From Adiantum capillus-veneris (lineage: Eukaryota > Streptophyta > Polypodiopsida > Polypodiales > Pteridaceae), in the NCBI GenBank assembly GCA_014529385.2, contig CM043944.1:65494248-65558247 (forward strand): a DNA stretch of 64,000 bases, given 5' to 3'. This document shows positions 1 to 10,819 of this stretch, one piece after another. The notes beneath the pieces are model-generated. The model made no database searches, was not told the origin of the DNA, and saw only the letters and a program-made list of their open reading frames with translations. Each line of letters opens with the position of its first letter. The first letter of the stretch is position 1. The translations under genes were made by a program, and so were the position numbers.

Positions 1-660
1 TGTCCGTGGTAGCTTGCCTTGAATGAGCATAGGCCAGCCATCACCTTCGACAGTAGTGCTTGATGAGGTTGTACTTCCAAAGGATTGCGTGCATGCCTTC
101 GCATGTTCGCGACCTTTGACAGGAGTACGTCGGCTGCCCGTGGTGGGAGAAGCCCTTAATATGGCCCTTTGGGCACATTAGGGCGCCCAATAATAAAAAA
201 AAATATTAAAAATTTGAAAATCAAGCATGTAGCGATGGCGGCCAAGAACAGAGCGCGAGGGAGGATTACGCTGTGCAGGGCTCTCTACCATGAGCCGAGG
301 CTCGGCCCTGTGTCGAAAAAGGCGTAGCTCTGCCTTGCGCTCTTATCAAGCCCATCTGGAAGGAATTTGGCGTCGATCGATCTTGTCCCTTCCCCAGACT
401 TTGGGTCGTTGCACGCGGACCTTCCCTGTCCCGACTTGGGTATCCTGCACACGCGGGGCTTCGGCTTGCTTCCTCCCCTACCACGGCCTTCATGCACAAT
501 CCTTCATGCTTTGAACGCCATGTTTCTTCATGCACGACCTCCCATCTCGAGAGAGCTAGAAAGAGATTCCGAGGGAGAGGGAGAAAGAAAGAGATCCATG
601 CCTGAGAGAGAGAGAGCTCCATGCCTGCTCCTCCTCCATGGCTCCACCTTCCTTCCTCTC
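1..660. other. Unassigned flank, no gene recognised
   Basis: No recognisable protein domain, RNA gene or repeat family was seen. Several overlapping short ORFs exist on both strands between about 266 and 684, but they are rich in Arg/Ser/Pro/Gly, have no family resemblance and overlap each other. They look like chance ORFs in a locally GC-richer stretch. A purine-rich tract (about 550-615) precedes the primer-site motif that follows. Confidence 0.5.
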
Positions 661-666
661 CACCTT

Positions 667-834
667 GCTCTGATACCAGTGTAAGGAACTAGACAACTAG
701 GCTCCTCTGGATCCTCCTCCCAACCTCCCTTTACAGGTGGGATCCTAGCCCCTTGCCCTAGACGGATCCCCTGTCCACACTGCCTAGTCCGGCCCTTGGC
801 CATAGTCCTTGCCTAGCCTAGTCCTTAGGGTACA
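667..834 (-). mobile_element. Putative primer-binding site and short LTR (fragment)
   Basis: On the minus strand, 678-667 reads TGGTATCAGAGC, the initiator-Met tRNA primer site used by many plant LTR retrotransposons. Directly beside it the plus strand starts TGTAAGG (680) and a candidate end in TACA lies at 834. This would give a short LTR of about 155 bp, in the size range of TRIM elements. No second LTR copy was found in the window, so the right boundary is a guess and the element is incomplete. Confidence 0.35.
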
Positions 835-839
835 GGACC

Positions 840-1155
840 CGTGTCCTGACATGCAAGATTAGGATCAACATTTTTTTCTATGCAATGGTCTATCCACGAA
901 CATTTGGATGTTTTTTCTAGCTTGAACTTAGTGATGATAGCTTTGTTTATTGCTGATGAAAGAGACAAATCAAAGTAGTCATCCATGCACTCAATCCAAT
1001 CTTCAAGAACTTTTCCTACATCGTCTCCTTCCCCACTAAAATTTCCAGGTTGACTTGGGAAACATAGAATCAATATCTCTATCAATGATGGTGTGTTGAG
1101 GAACAATAGATGCATTTGTGTTAGCAGCAGCCGCATTTCCTCTAGGAGGCATGGT
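840..1155 (-). pseudogene. Degenerate LTR-retrotransposon gag fragment
   Basis: The minus-strand frame contains a stretch reading EDWIECMDDYFDL followed by an Ala/Asn-Lys-Ala segment. This matches the start of plant gag capsid domains, where a Trp/Leu-rich helix is followed by 'MDDYFD'. A start-like ATG lies near 1153 in a different frame, followed by an Ala/Asn-rich leader, then a stop near 1045 and a frame change into the gag-like segment. The piece stops at the neighbouring short LTR-like sequence. Retrotransposon origin is inferred from the motif only. Confidence 0.4.
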
Positions 1156-1425
1156 AACTTACTGCACCATATCAACCAAGGTCATACTTAGTACAATATT
1201 CTAATCGGCTCAAAGTCCTTTGAGTTAAATAGACTAGACAATTGAAGATAAGATGAGAGAGAAATAAGAGAATAATGAAAAAATTAATCCAATTTCTATA
1301 TCACAATATTTTGGGTTTCCAAAAAGTCTACAAAGTGTCTTGAAAGCTTCTAATAAATTCTAATGACTCTGACATAACGCATTAGGTAATAGACATTGTG
1401 ACATCGTTCCACCAATGGAGTATAG

Positions 1426-1450
1426 GGGTGAAAGCATGTTAACGTGTCAT
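1426..1450 (+). repeat. Left terminal inverted repeat of the giant transposon
   Basis: This begins GGGTGAAAGCATGTTAAC and continues GTGTCA. It pairs with 32413-32389 read on the minus strand with two mismatches near the outer end (positions 5-6). The same outer sequence is found at both ends of the MITE at 48578-48865. It is preceded by the ATAG duplication. Directly inside lies a TATGCTAGCTAATAT motif related to the internal palindromic arrays. Confidence 0.8.
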
Positions 1451-1699
1451 GCTTTTTATGCTAGCTAATATATGCCAACAAGCAGATCTTGTAAGCATAA
1501 CACATGGATAGGACAATCATGTTTTTTCAAGTATGTGGGCCACCATCATGAACTATACAAAGTGTAACACTTGGACGTTGAAAAAATGAATCGTAATATT
1601 TTTAAAATCTCTAATAGTTAAGCGCAGTCAATACGTTGAGGTAGTGGTGTAGTCATGAAGCATGGAGGGAAGCACAACACAGGGGCCACAGGTCTGAGA

Positions 1700-1952
1700 G
1701 AGGGAGGAAAGTGATTGCGAGATGCAAGCAGGTCTGTAGTCAAAGGCCAGCACTCAGCCCAAGTGGAGGATAGCTCACCACTGGAGCCAGCCACCTTTGA
1801 CAGCAATCTTGACAGTACTCCATCGAGAAGGAAGTCGAGGGGCAAAGGTTATGTTGCTTCTCCTCTGCCTTACAAAATATTGAATGCTTCTAACTCCCAA
1901 GGATACCCAATGTCAAAGTACATGCATGCAAGGAAGAGGAGGCAGGACTTGA

Positions 1953-1955
<3 letters not shown>
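1700..1955 (+). CDS. Possible 5' exon of the plus-strand transposon gene
   Basis: An open plus frame of about 85 codons runs until a CT microsatellite, which continues the frame as meaningless Ser-Leu repeats. It is Ser/Pro/Lys-rich with basic patches (RRKSRGKG, ARKRRQ) and has no recognised domain. Its position, just inside the left terminal repeat and upstream of the coiled-coil/RING-like ORFs on the same strand, makes a first exon plausible. No splice signals were confirmed. It may equally be a chance ORF. Confidence 0.25.

Positions 1956-2003
<48 letters not shown>
1956..2003. repeat. (CT)n microsatellite
   Basis: Uninterrupted CT dinucleotide run of about 48 bp. ORFs reading through it (Ser-Leu or Arg-Glu repeats) are artefacts of the repeat. 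Confidence 0.95.
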
Positions 2004-2005
<2 letters not shown>

Positions 2006-2489
2006 AATGAGGGGGCCACATTTGGAAGTCTTAAATCAAGCAAAGCATGACACATTTCTCCAGCATGCCCCGACTACTAATCTGTTAGTGAATCCTCTCA
2101 CCCATGAGGAAATTGTGTTGCTAAGCATATGCTGCAATCAACACAGAGGACTATGCATTCAGCTTATATTCTTGTTTTTGCAGTAGCCCCTGGCTACAAT
2201 CTAGTTGTGGATTCTCTCACACTGATCAGGTACTTGTGCATTGCCTTAGGCATTCAAGGTGCATTCTTTGATGATTGCATCTAAGGAGAGCCCGTGCAAT
2301 TGCCTATGTAGAAATTACTTGACAACCCTATTCTAGTGGGGTTTTGTAAGGTTTTAATCTTATAATCCTGTGTGGTGTGCAGGCCGATGGAAAGATCCCA
2401 AGCTGAACATCCCACTGTAGGAAAAGTTTTGTGTAACAGCAAAAGAGTTTAATGTTGTACATGGCCTCTCCATGGACGGTGATGACACC

Positions 2490-3719
2490 AAATTTGTGAA
2501 GTGGGAGCAGATTACAGATTTGGAGTGTTGCAATGTATTCAGAGAGGTGAATGATTGCAACAAATATCGCTTCAAATGCAGTAGCATTCGTAGCAACATG
2601 TACCACCAAGCACTTCAGTTGCACTACAGGGTGTACTAGAAGCCCCCCACCAACATGGATATTAATTCGGCTTTTGCGAAGGGTTTTGTAAAACAATTCA
2701 GTCAAGTGGCAATTGCAAGTGGCTCAATCATGCAGTTCAATTGGGCTGAGTTTGTTGTCTAGCATTTGCAAGACCTTCGAGAAAAAGGATACGAGGATGC
2801 CCATGTTGAAAAGTGGAGGGTACATAATACCCACCCCTTAAGTCAAAAAGCACAAGAGGGCTCCGCGGAAACAAAGGACGATTGCGGTGGTCAAGTAGCT
2901 CCAAATGTTGTTTTTGCTACCAGGGCAACACCCCTCTCTATTAACAGATCTCACAAAGTGACATCAAGCCTGTCATATTTCAGGCTCTCTGATTTGCAGC
3001 ACATCATGAGTGCAAATGAACATCTCAGAAATTGGCTGCAGGATGCTAAACAGCAGCTCAAGAATGTGGGTCAGGAGCTTGAAGCTGCGAGGGTTCTGAA
3101 AGCAATCCATGATATGGTGAGCCCTGTAGTACTTTCTATGAGACATAAGCTTCATGATGCTGAGAATGAATTGTGGTGTTTAGGCCTCACAGATAGTGTG
3201 GATGCAAGGAGAGAAATAGAGGTCAAGGTAAATATCGAGACACTGAAGGAGACACGGGATGGTTTGGGGTTTCCTCACAGTGAGGACACCCCCACTCCTA
3301 TGTACTTACCATGCCTCTATTTTGATTGGTTTGTAGATTAATGTGGAGGTGCAGGAAGCAAAAGTGCACGCCTCCGATAGTCAATTGCAGCTGCTCATGC
3401 AGATAAGTAGGATGATACAAGGCTCCTTCATCCCCACTTCCCTATGCAAGATAGCTATGGACACTTTTACAGAGTGTATAGGAGGGGTATGCGATGGGAC
3501 AACAAGCAACGTGTGTACTGGCTGTCGTCTTCCACTAGAAGTACACAAAATTAGTGCAATGGTCAAAATGCCATGTGAGCATACCTATCACCTAATCTGC
3601 TTTGTTGTTGCATGCTCCCTGGGGACCGAATGTAGAGCTTCCACCTGCTAGGAAAGGATACCAGCTGAATGGTGTGGAAAGTTCACAGGGCAAGGACCTC
3701 CAATCACACAGAATTCTTG
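2490..3719 (+). pseudogene. Coiled-coil/RING-like part of the plus-strand transposon gene
   Basis: A plus-strand coding trace with several in-frame stops. The part near 2550-2760 reads as a Cys/Tyr/Phe-containing domain with stops near 2638 and 2760. The ORF at 2766-3341 (191 codons) has a helical segment around residues 80-160 with heptad-like Leu/Gln/Glu spacing. The ORF at 3343-3651 ends with a Cys/His cluster: CTGC, 17 residues, then CEHTYHLIC and three further Cys. This resembles a RING-H2 finger (E3 ligase type) with irregular final spacing. Coding similarity continues past a TAG at 3649-3651 to a GTAAGA donor-like site at 3719, immediately before the palindromic array, so the array may be an intron. 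A ligase function is inferred from the Cys/His pattern only, and the gene looks inactive. Confidence 0.45.
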
Positions 3720-4709
3720 TAAGATAATGTTAAGGAACAGTTATCCAGCCTTGATTCCTACACTAGCCCTGTGTATGCTAGTTAGCATAGCAGGTATGCT
3801 ACTTAGCTTAGTGGGTATGGTGTCTAGCATATTGTGTATGGTAGTTGTTAAACCTAGTTATGCTAGTTAGCATAGAAGGTATGCTAGTTAGCTTAGTGGG
3901 TATGGTGTCTAGCATATTGTGTATGTAGTTGTCAAACCTAGTTATGCTAGCTAGCATACTATGAGATATAGCTAGCATACATTGTCATGGTGGTAAGCAT
4001 ACTATGTATTCTAGTTAGCACAGATAGTTATCCTAGCTAACATATTATGAATACTAGTGTATGCTAATAACCATATCTTCTATGCTAGTTAACAAACTAT
4101 GCATGCTAACTAGCATAAAGAGTTTCTCGGTTAGACACAAAGTATGCTAATCAGCATGTTAAATAAGCTAATTAGTGCACAGTGTGCTAACTAGCAAACA
4201 AGGTATGCTAATTAGCATACCATGTATCCTAGTTAGCACACACAGTGTGCTAACTAACATACAAGGTATGCTAATTAGCATATTTAATATGTTAATTAGC
4301 ATACTTTTTGTTCTAATTAGAACACTGTATGATGGCTAGCATGCAAGTATGCTAATTAGGAAAAAGGTATGCTAATTAGCATGCATAAGCATACCTTTTC
4401 TTATAGTTATCATACTTGCATGCTAGCCATCATACACAATGTTATAATTAGCATAAAAAATATGCTAATTAACATACCTTGTTAGCTAGTTAGCACACAT
4501 GGCTAACAAGGTATGCTAATTGGCATATATAATATGCTAATTAGCATACTTTTTATGCTAATGTAGAACATTAGCATAAAAAGTATGCTAATTAGCATAC
4601 CTTGTTATCCATGTGTGCAACCTAACTAACAATGTATGCTAATTAGCATATATAATATGCTAATTAGCCTTTTTATGATAATTAGAACATTTTGTATGAT
4701 GGCTAGCAT
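3720..4709. repeat. Palindromic AT-rich array, part 1 (left of CACTA insertion)
   Basis: Dozens of variants of the 16-bp palindrome TATGCTAATTAGCATA (also with GCTAGTTAGC) lie at irregular spacing with diverged spacer DNA. Some adjacent copies form larger inverted repeats, for example around 4320-4600. The CACTA element is inserted at the CAT of one such unit, and the array resumes at 14433. The array starts right after a donor-like GTAAGA and ends before the ORF at 15113, so it may be intronic. No coding potential. Confidence 0.9.
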
Positions 4710-4905
4710 CACTACAACACTAAATGAAGATATCGACGCGTATATATCGACGGCCATGCTTATCCATGTGTATATCGACGTCATTAGCGTGCGTCGCTAT
4801 ACACGTTGTAGTGTGCATCGATATACGCGTGGAAAGGCTTTATTTGCCACGCATATTGCGACGGGTATAGCGACGCCAAAAAAATTGGGGGAAAAAAGCG
4901 AAACC
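4710..4905 (+). repeat. CACTA left terminal and subterminal repeats
   Basis: After the CACTACAACA terminus there are repeated short motifs such as TATCGACG, GCGTCGCTATA and TATAGCGACG in both orientations. These match the motif set at the right end (14234-14415). In En/Spm-type elements such subterminal repeats bind the TNPA-like protein; that role here is inferred by analogy. Confidence 0.8.
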
Positions 4906-4987
4906 CGGGCGCAGGGGCCATTTTCTCATGCTCGGATCTTGGCCGAAACCTGCTCCGCAGGTATTATGTCCATCTCCACCCTCCCCA

Positions 4988-5186
<199 letters not shown>

Positions 5187-5244
5187 AATGTATGCTTAGG
5201 AAATTAAAATTAAAGAAAAAAAATTAAAGAGAGAAATGAAATGA

Positions 5245-5345
5245 AATGTTATATTAACGTCTTCAAAAGGCCAAAGTGACCTATGAGACATGAGGCAAGA
5301 AAGTTACAATGTGATGGATCTAATACAAAGTCAGAGTAGGAAGAT
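5245..5345 (-). mobile_element. Truncated LINE 3' end, second copy
   Basis: The sequence TATTAACGTCTTC...GGCCAAAGTGACCTATGAGAC...AAAGTTACAATGTGATG is an imperfect copy of the 3' end of the LINE at 5871-5935, which reads TATTATCGTCCTC then GGTCAAATATGACCTATGGGAC. It lies in the same minus orientation and lacks coding sequence, as expected of a 5'-truncated LINE insertion. Its upstream boundary is not clear and it may extend toward 5570. Confidence 0.45.
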
Positions 5346-5588
5346 GACAAAATAAAATATTATGGAATCCTAAACTGCTGGGTGTGGACTAAACGGCTAA
5401 ACGAGCTAGTTGGGATAGGTAGATCTCTTCCATGGTCAGTACTCTGACCGGGCGTTGTGCATGACGAGCCAAAGTGACCTAGCTAGATCCTCTGATGCAG
5501 CCTCTGTCGATGTTGTGTAGTCCTCCGCAGTCGTGGGCATCTAGATCTCCCTAGATCAATTGCTCGTTCGATCATTAGAGAGATAGGT

Positions 5589-5590
<2 letters not shown>

Positions 5591-5652
<62 letters not shown>

Positions 5653-5678
5653 GAAATAGAGAGATAGAGAAAGAGAGT

Positions 5679-5737
<59 letters not shown>

Positions 5738-5823
5738 GGAAGTGGAGCTCCAGGAGTTATGGCAGAGAGATAGGAAAATAGGGAAATAGAGAGAAAAAGA
5801 GAGATAGCGAGAGCGAGAGCGAG

Positions 5824-5858
<35 letters not shown>

Positions 5859-5867
5859 TAGATAGAT
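5591..5867. repeat. GA-rich microsatellite flanking the LINE 3' end
   Basis: Long GA runs are interrupted by TA repeats and by GAGATAGCGAGAGCGAGAG. The same interrupted motif occurs again at 10454-10530 beyond the LINE's 5' end, so it is probably a duplicated or pre-existing target tract. A (GATA)4 tail touches the LINE end. ORFs through it are artefacts. Confidence 0.9.
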
Positions 5868-5902
5868 AGATTTTATTATCGTCCTCGGAGGTCAAATATG
5901 AC

Positions 5903-8900
5903 CTATGGGACCAAAGTTACATGTGATGTAGTATGTGTATGGCTGATGAGTGACTCTAGATGCTCCAAAATTGTAGTGATGAGAGTCGCAATGGAGAGCC
6001 CACACTTTGGTTGGGAGAGGAAAGTGTGTAGGTCTAAGTTATGGCTGAAAATGTGAGAGAAGCAAGTTCGGATATGATCAAAAGCTGAGCACTCTAGTAG
6101 TGTGTGGTACTCAGACTCTCGAACTTGCAGTGAGCATAATGTGCACAATCGATTTGACTCTTCTCCATTGCCCCAACGCCCTATCTCGCATCGAAGGAAA
6201 TGGGAGCTAAGCCGAATTGCTGCGATAGTGCGTATCGCGGACAAGGGAATAGGCTCAAGCATGTAAGTGTGAGTACGGTTTCCTCTCTCAGCGAAGAACA
6301 TGGTTTTGTAGTTGGGGGCAATATAGGTGGTGTAATGTATGAAGCGTGACCCACCGGATTTCTCCCAAGCCGTAATACATTGGCGTTGTAGAAAAGCTTC
6401 ATTCACTTGAGAGTCAATTGAAGCATCATGTAGCAAGTGTAATGCATCCCATCTCCCAAACCACTTCTTTATGTCTTGCATCCATCCCGTGCTCAAGATC
6501 TTGCTTTTATGCGTCTTTTGAACTTTTTTGCTTGCTTCCCATGCAATTGTAGGAAGTCGATGTGAGGGGTTTTGACGCATCTTTATCATGTACTCCACAA
6601 CCCTTTCCATGCCCATAACCTCAATTGGAAGAGATCCCGACTCAAGAAGTAGGAGCATATATGGTGTTTGTGTCTTAACTTGGAGAAAGTTTGTAAGAAA
6701 ACGCTTTTGGACATTCTCAAACTCTTTCCAAGTAGACTTTGAGATGCTCCCGCCCCACACTTCAACTCCATAAAGAAGAACCGGTGTCACCAATGCATCA
6801 AAAAGATACTTCTTGAGAACCCAACACTTGATGTTTCCCGCAATACACATGTTCTCAAATGCATAATATGCTCTCTTTCCCGCTTCCAAACGACGCATAG
6901 CACATTCATGCCACTTGTGATTGGATGGAACCTCAAGGCCAAGGTACTTAAAGCTCTCAACAACTTCAAGTGTCTCGTTGTTGTACACAATGCATGGCTT
7001 CTCCTTATGGTTGGTTTTCACAATCATAACCTTTGTTTTGGATTCATTTACAATCAGCCCACTATGCAAGCAAAAGTTCTCAAGGACAACCATAAGCTTT
7101 TGTGCATCTTCTAAAGTGTGTGCTAGAAGCACTACATCATCCGCATACAACAAAAGCATGATTACCGCATTGCAAATAGTGACCTCTTCAATGCCTTCTT
7201 CTTGCATAAAGTCAAGTACCATTTGTTCCAATTGATCGATGCATAGACCAAAGAGAGTTGGTGACAATGGACATCCTTGTTTAACCCCGATAGTGCTTAC
7301 AAAAATTTCTGAAATTTCTCTTCCCATGCGCAATTGACAGATCACCTTCTCATAGATTCGAGAAACCGCAAGCATAAACTCACTTGGCACTTGGAGTTCT
7401 TCCATCCTTCTCCACAAATTGTTACGTGGAATCATATCAAAGGCTTTCTTAAAGTACACAAAACAACAATACAATCGCTTGCCTTTCAACCGACTTTCCT
7501 CCATGAGAACACGAAGAGTGACAAGATGATCAATGGTGCTATGGCATCGACGAAAACCCGCTTGTCCCTTTGCACGCTTGTCATTCTCTTCAGCCCAATC
7601 ACTCAATTTCATCTCCATTATGCACCCAAACAACTTTGCCATAAGAGACCCGATCATTATAGTTCGGTAGTTGCTTACATTCTTTACATCCCCTCCTTTA
7701 TATAAAGGCTTAACCCAATTAGTACTCCAATCATAAGGCATACCATGTTGAAGTGCAAGGTTGAACATATCACACATCCACTCATGGGTAAAATCTCCCG
7801 TCCATTTGATCATCTCCGGCTTGATACCTTGAAGATCTCCCGCTTTGCGAGTGGCCAACTTTTCAAGCCCACCGCATACATCCTCAATAGTAAAAAAAGA
7901 CGGCATACATGGGAGTGAACCAAAAAATGGCATTTTTTCAGTATTTTCTTGCTCATACAATTGCCTACAATGTGTGTACATATCCACTAGACTCAAGTTA
8001 CCAAAATTCTCAATCCACTTGCCTCTCAAGTTTCTCCAAAATCTTCCACATGCATGTGCCTTTTCTTGGACTTGAAATTCTTGTTGCTTTACTTCCCATC
8101 TTCTTCTTTTCTTTTGAATCAATGTCTTGTATGTATGCAAATGACTTTGATAGTTGTCTTTGTCCATAGTTGCATCAAGATTTATCAAGGACTTTCGAGC
8201 ATCTTGACATTCTTTATCAAACCACCTTTTGCGTGATCTATCTTTGTTGATACCATGGAGATGCTTTATGGCAAAGCATTCTTCCGCACAAGAACAAATA
8301 GCTTTTTTGAAAGCTTCCCATTTAGTTTCCAATGGTGCATCACATTGAAGCTTTGTCATCCATAATTTTTGCTCAACCATTTCAATGAACATTGGTGCCC
8401 GTTTGAAATCCATACATAGTGATAACTTCTCTTTCCTTTGGCTGAGATTATCATGCTTAGTTGCTTCTCCACATGAAAGGTCAATACATAAGGTGCAATG
8501 GTCGGATTCCGGGGTCCATTGACCAAACATAAAACTCTTTATGCGATACATGATGGCTTCAGAGAGTAGCATATAGTCAATCACACTATCCCCATTATGT
8601 CTTCTACATGTAAATCCATTGGTTCCACTCCACAAAGATACACCATTGGCAATGAGCATACCCGTGCTATTACACATGTGTAAAAGTAACTTTCCATAGT
8701 GATCCGGCTCTTTCTCATCCATTGAAGTACGATCATACAAGTGAACTTCCTCCAACTCCCTTGAAATGTATGGCATATCAAATAAGCAATGTCCTCTTCC
8801 AAATCAGAAAATGGTTGATCTCTATCCATGTAAGCATAAAAGGGAGAATCATGATGAGGAATGTAGCAACCGGCTACCAAAATGGGTGCTCTTTTTGGTG

Positions 8901-9216
8901 TCATAATTTTCAGCCATACATAACGTTTGTACTTGTCATCTTTCACAATTGATACAAAATCTTCCAATCCTTTCTTAACCATACATGCTAACCCTCCTTG
9001 TCCTCTTCGTTGCTTGAGATTCTTTGACCACATCAATGAATGTACATTGTAATCCTCCAAGCCATTAATCCTTTGTATATCATGCTTCCAAGTTTCAACA
9101 AGAAGTACAACATCGGCTTTGCTTGTTAGTTCATCAATGCCAACCCCCGCATTCCATGGGTATCCATTACAATTCCAAAAGCATATTTTCAATTGTAACT
9201 CGGTCTCATAGGTCAC
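5903..9216 (-). pseudogene. LINE ORF2: endonuclease and reverse transcriptase
   Basis: The first 211 codons (9216-8581) start an apurinic-endonuclease-like domain: CFWNCNGYPWN, then LVETWKHD with the metal-binding Glu. A frame change near 8776 leads into a 957-codon ORF beginning in the second half of the endonuclease (NGDSVIDYM, then the ESDHC catalytic Ser-Asp-His). Between the two, the usual GDFN-containing stretch (roughly 35 residues) is missing. The reverse transcriptase follows with a fingers motif (GQAGFRRCHSTIDH), KQGCPLSP and an intact YADD active site (about 7140-7150). The C-terminus has a CxxC...HxxxxC cluster (LCTLC...HTLLEC). The RT looks intact, while the endonuclease is broken by both the deletion and the frameshift. 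Confidence 0.85.
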
Positions 9217-9222
9217 GCATCC

Positions 9223-10173
9223 CTATTTGCTCGAGAGACTTGCCTCCTCCTTGGGCACATTTTCTTCATGAGAGATCTCCTTGTTTTTATTATTCTTTTC
9301 CTCATATGCCTTGCGACGCATATTTTGTTGCTTAATAGTGCGATCTTCACATACAAAACATTTTGTATCCCTCAAATAGATCCAACTATTATCAAGGATA
9401 ATCTTTCGTTTGGTCTCATCCGGCATGGTGCATACAATTGGCCGTTCTCCCGAGCGAGGAGCTCCTTGCTTCCCCACTCTATGTGCTCCATATACCATAA
9501 CTCCGGACATGCCAAAGTGGGTTTTGAAGAAATCTTCAATAACAATGGCAAGAGAAGGAGGTGTCTCTAACTTCTCTTCGGGAATTCCACGAATAACAAT
9601 GTTCTTGGAACGTCGCTCCCGTTCCTTCAACTCCTCCACATCCACATTCTCAACATTCTTTGTTTGAACCATAGCTTGCATGAGTGAGGAATTAGAAACC
9701 ACATTGCTACCACTTACATCAGCCCAAGACTTGTTTGTGCATACATTTTTCATGTCGCATACATCCCGGCTCATAGTGTCAAATTTCTCCTCTTTCAATA
9801 CATGGTCATGCTCTACTTTGCTCATCCGCTCCTTCAAAGCATTCAAGTCCACAAGAGAGCGTTTACATTCCTTGACTTCCTCTTCAAGTTGCATCAAACG
9901 TGTTGTTTGCATCTCAAGTGTCCTCTTGAGATTCTCATTCTCAACCACAAGTACCCTTAGTGTGCCATTCTCCATTGCAAGTGCTCGTAAGTCTTCGCCT
10001 TGTTTGTTTACGGTCTCTTGCAATGATACCAAGTACGCCATGATCATGGTTTCCGATGTCGTTGGTTGGGTGGTTGTGTTGCTATCTCCATACTTAGGAG
10101 ATTTTGGATCATTTTCCACAATGGTTGTGGACCTTGTTGAAGAAGAAGAACCCTTGCGAGTGCCGGAAGACAT
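9223..10173 (-). CDS. LINE ORF1 protein (coiled coil and RRM-like)
   Basis: A 316-codon ORF ends 6 bp before the ORF2 start. Residues 1-40 are Ser/Thr-rich. Residues about 45-130 have heptads of Leu/Glu/Lys typical of the trimerising coiled coil of L1-type ORF1p. Residues about 190-290 begin RRSKNIVIRGIPEE and continue to FGMSGVMVYGAHRVG, which is the RRM-like nucleic-acid-binding region of the transposase_22/L1 ORF1 family. The Lys/Glu-rich tail is basic then acidic. The known role of this family is binding LINE RNA and acting as a nucleic-acid chaperone. No internal stop was seen. Confidence 0.85.
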   Translation of the reverse strand: MSSGTRKGSSSSTRSTTIVENDPKSPKYGDSNTTTQPTTSETMIMAYLVSLQETVNKQGEDLRALAMENGTLRVLVVENENLKRTLEMQTTRLMQLEEEVKECKRSLVDLNALKERMSKVEHDHVLKEEKFDTMSRDVCDMKNVCTNKSWADVSGSNVVSNSSLMQAMVQTKNVENVDVEELKERERRSKNIVIRGIPEEKLETPPSLAIVIEDFFKTHFGMSGVMVYGAHRVGKQGAPRSGERPIVCTMPDETKRKIILDNSWIYLRDTKCFVCEDRTIKQQNMRRKAYEEKNNKNKEISHEENVPKEEASLSSK

Positions 10174-10396
10174 TGTATGTAAAATAGGAGATGAGAATCA
10201 ATTTTGTTGAACCTGTTCACTTCGAAAATGCTGCTACAGAAACTCCTTCCATAACTCTGAAAATTTCTGTCTTTACATCAATGCGTAGAGGACTTCGTGC
10301 TCTTCGATTGAGGCTATAGATCACCCAAATCGGAGTTCGGATGAAAAAGTTATGATCAAAAGAATGGACTGCTGTCTACTAGGTCAAAAAACGGCT

Positions 10397-10398
10397 GC

Positions 10399-10458
<60 letters not shown>

Positions 10459-10545
10459 CGAGAGCGAGAGCGAGATCGAGGGAGAGAGAGAGAAAGAGAA
10501 AGAGAGATAGCGAGAGCGAGATCGAGAGAGAAAGAACCAGAGATA
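10397..10545. repeat. GA-rich microsatellite flanking the LINE 5' end
   Basis: GA runs with two interruptions of GATAGCGAGAGCGAGA type, matching the tract at 5591-5867 on the other side of the LINE. Confidence 0.9.
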
Positions 10546-10819
10546 GGGTACATAGACAAAGAAGAAACTATGGAACTAAAAGAGGCAAAGGGGTTTTTCC
10601 TGATACATGCATTGCCATGTACACCTGGGAGTGCACGTATGTGTCTACCCATATAGGATTTGACCAATAAAGACGAGATTTTGACCCGGTGGTCTTGATC
10701 TACGTACACCTCTAGACCGAGGTGTACGGAGATTGGGCGAGACTAGAGAATGCGAGGTAGTTTACATTGTGAGGAGTATATATATATATATATTAAAACA
10801 AAATTCATAATGATTGTAG

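Larger units (their letters stand above)
5868..10396 (-). mobile_element. L1-like LINE retrotransposon, near full length
   Basis: The minus-strand order is: 5' leader (10396-10174), ORF1 with coiled coil, ORF2 with endonuclease and reverse transcriptase, then a short 3' end finishing in AATAAAATCTATCTATC. It sits inside the CACTA element between two GA-rich tracts that share GAGATAGCGAGAGCGAGAG, consistent with a target duplication at a purine tract. ORF2 carries an endonuclease lesion, so the copy is probably immobile on its own. Confidence 0.85.

Noticed and set aside
266-803. Overlapping ORFs on both strands near the left edge as genes
   Set aside because: They overlap in conflicting frames, have biased composition and no recognisable domain.
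1870-2055. ORFs made of Arg-Glu or Ser-Leu repeats (also at 5575-5895, 10356-10709, 34057-34297, 47479-47895)
   Set aside because: They are translations of GA/CT microsatellites with no flanking coding similarity.
3720-4709. ATGCTAAT motifs as POU/octamer-type regulatory elements
   Set aside because: Similarity to ATGCAAAT is coincidental in a plant context, and the motif is explained by the palindromic repeat unit.
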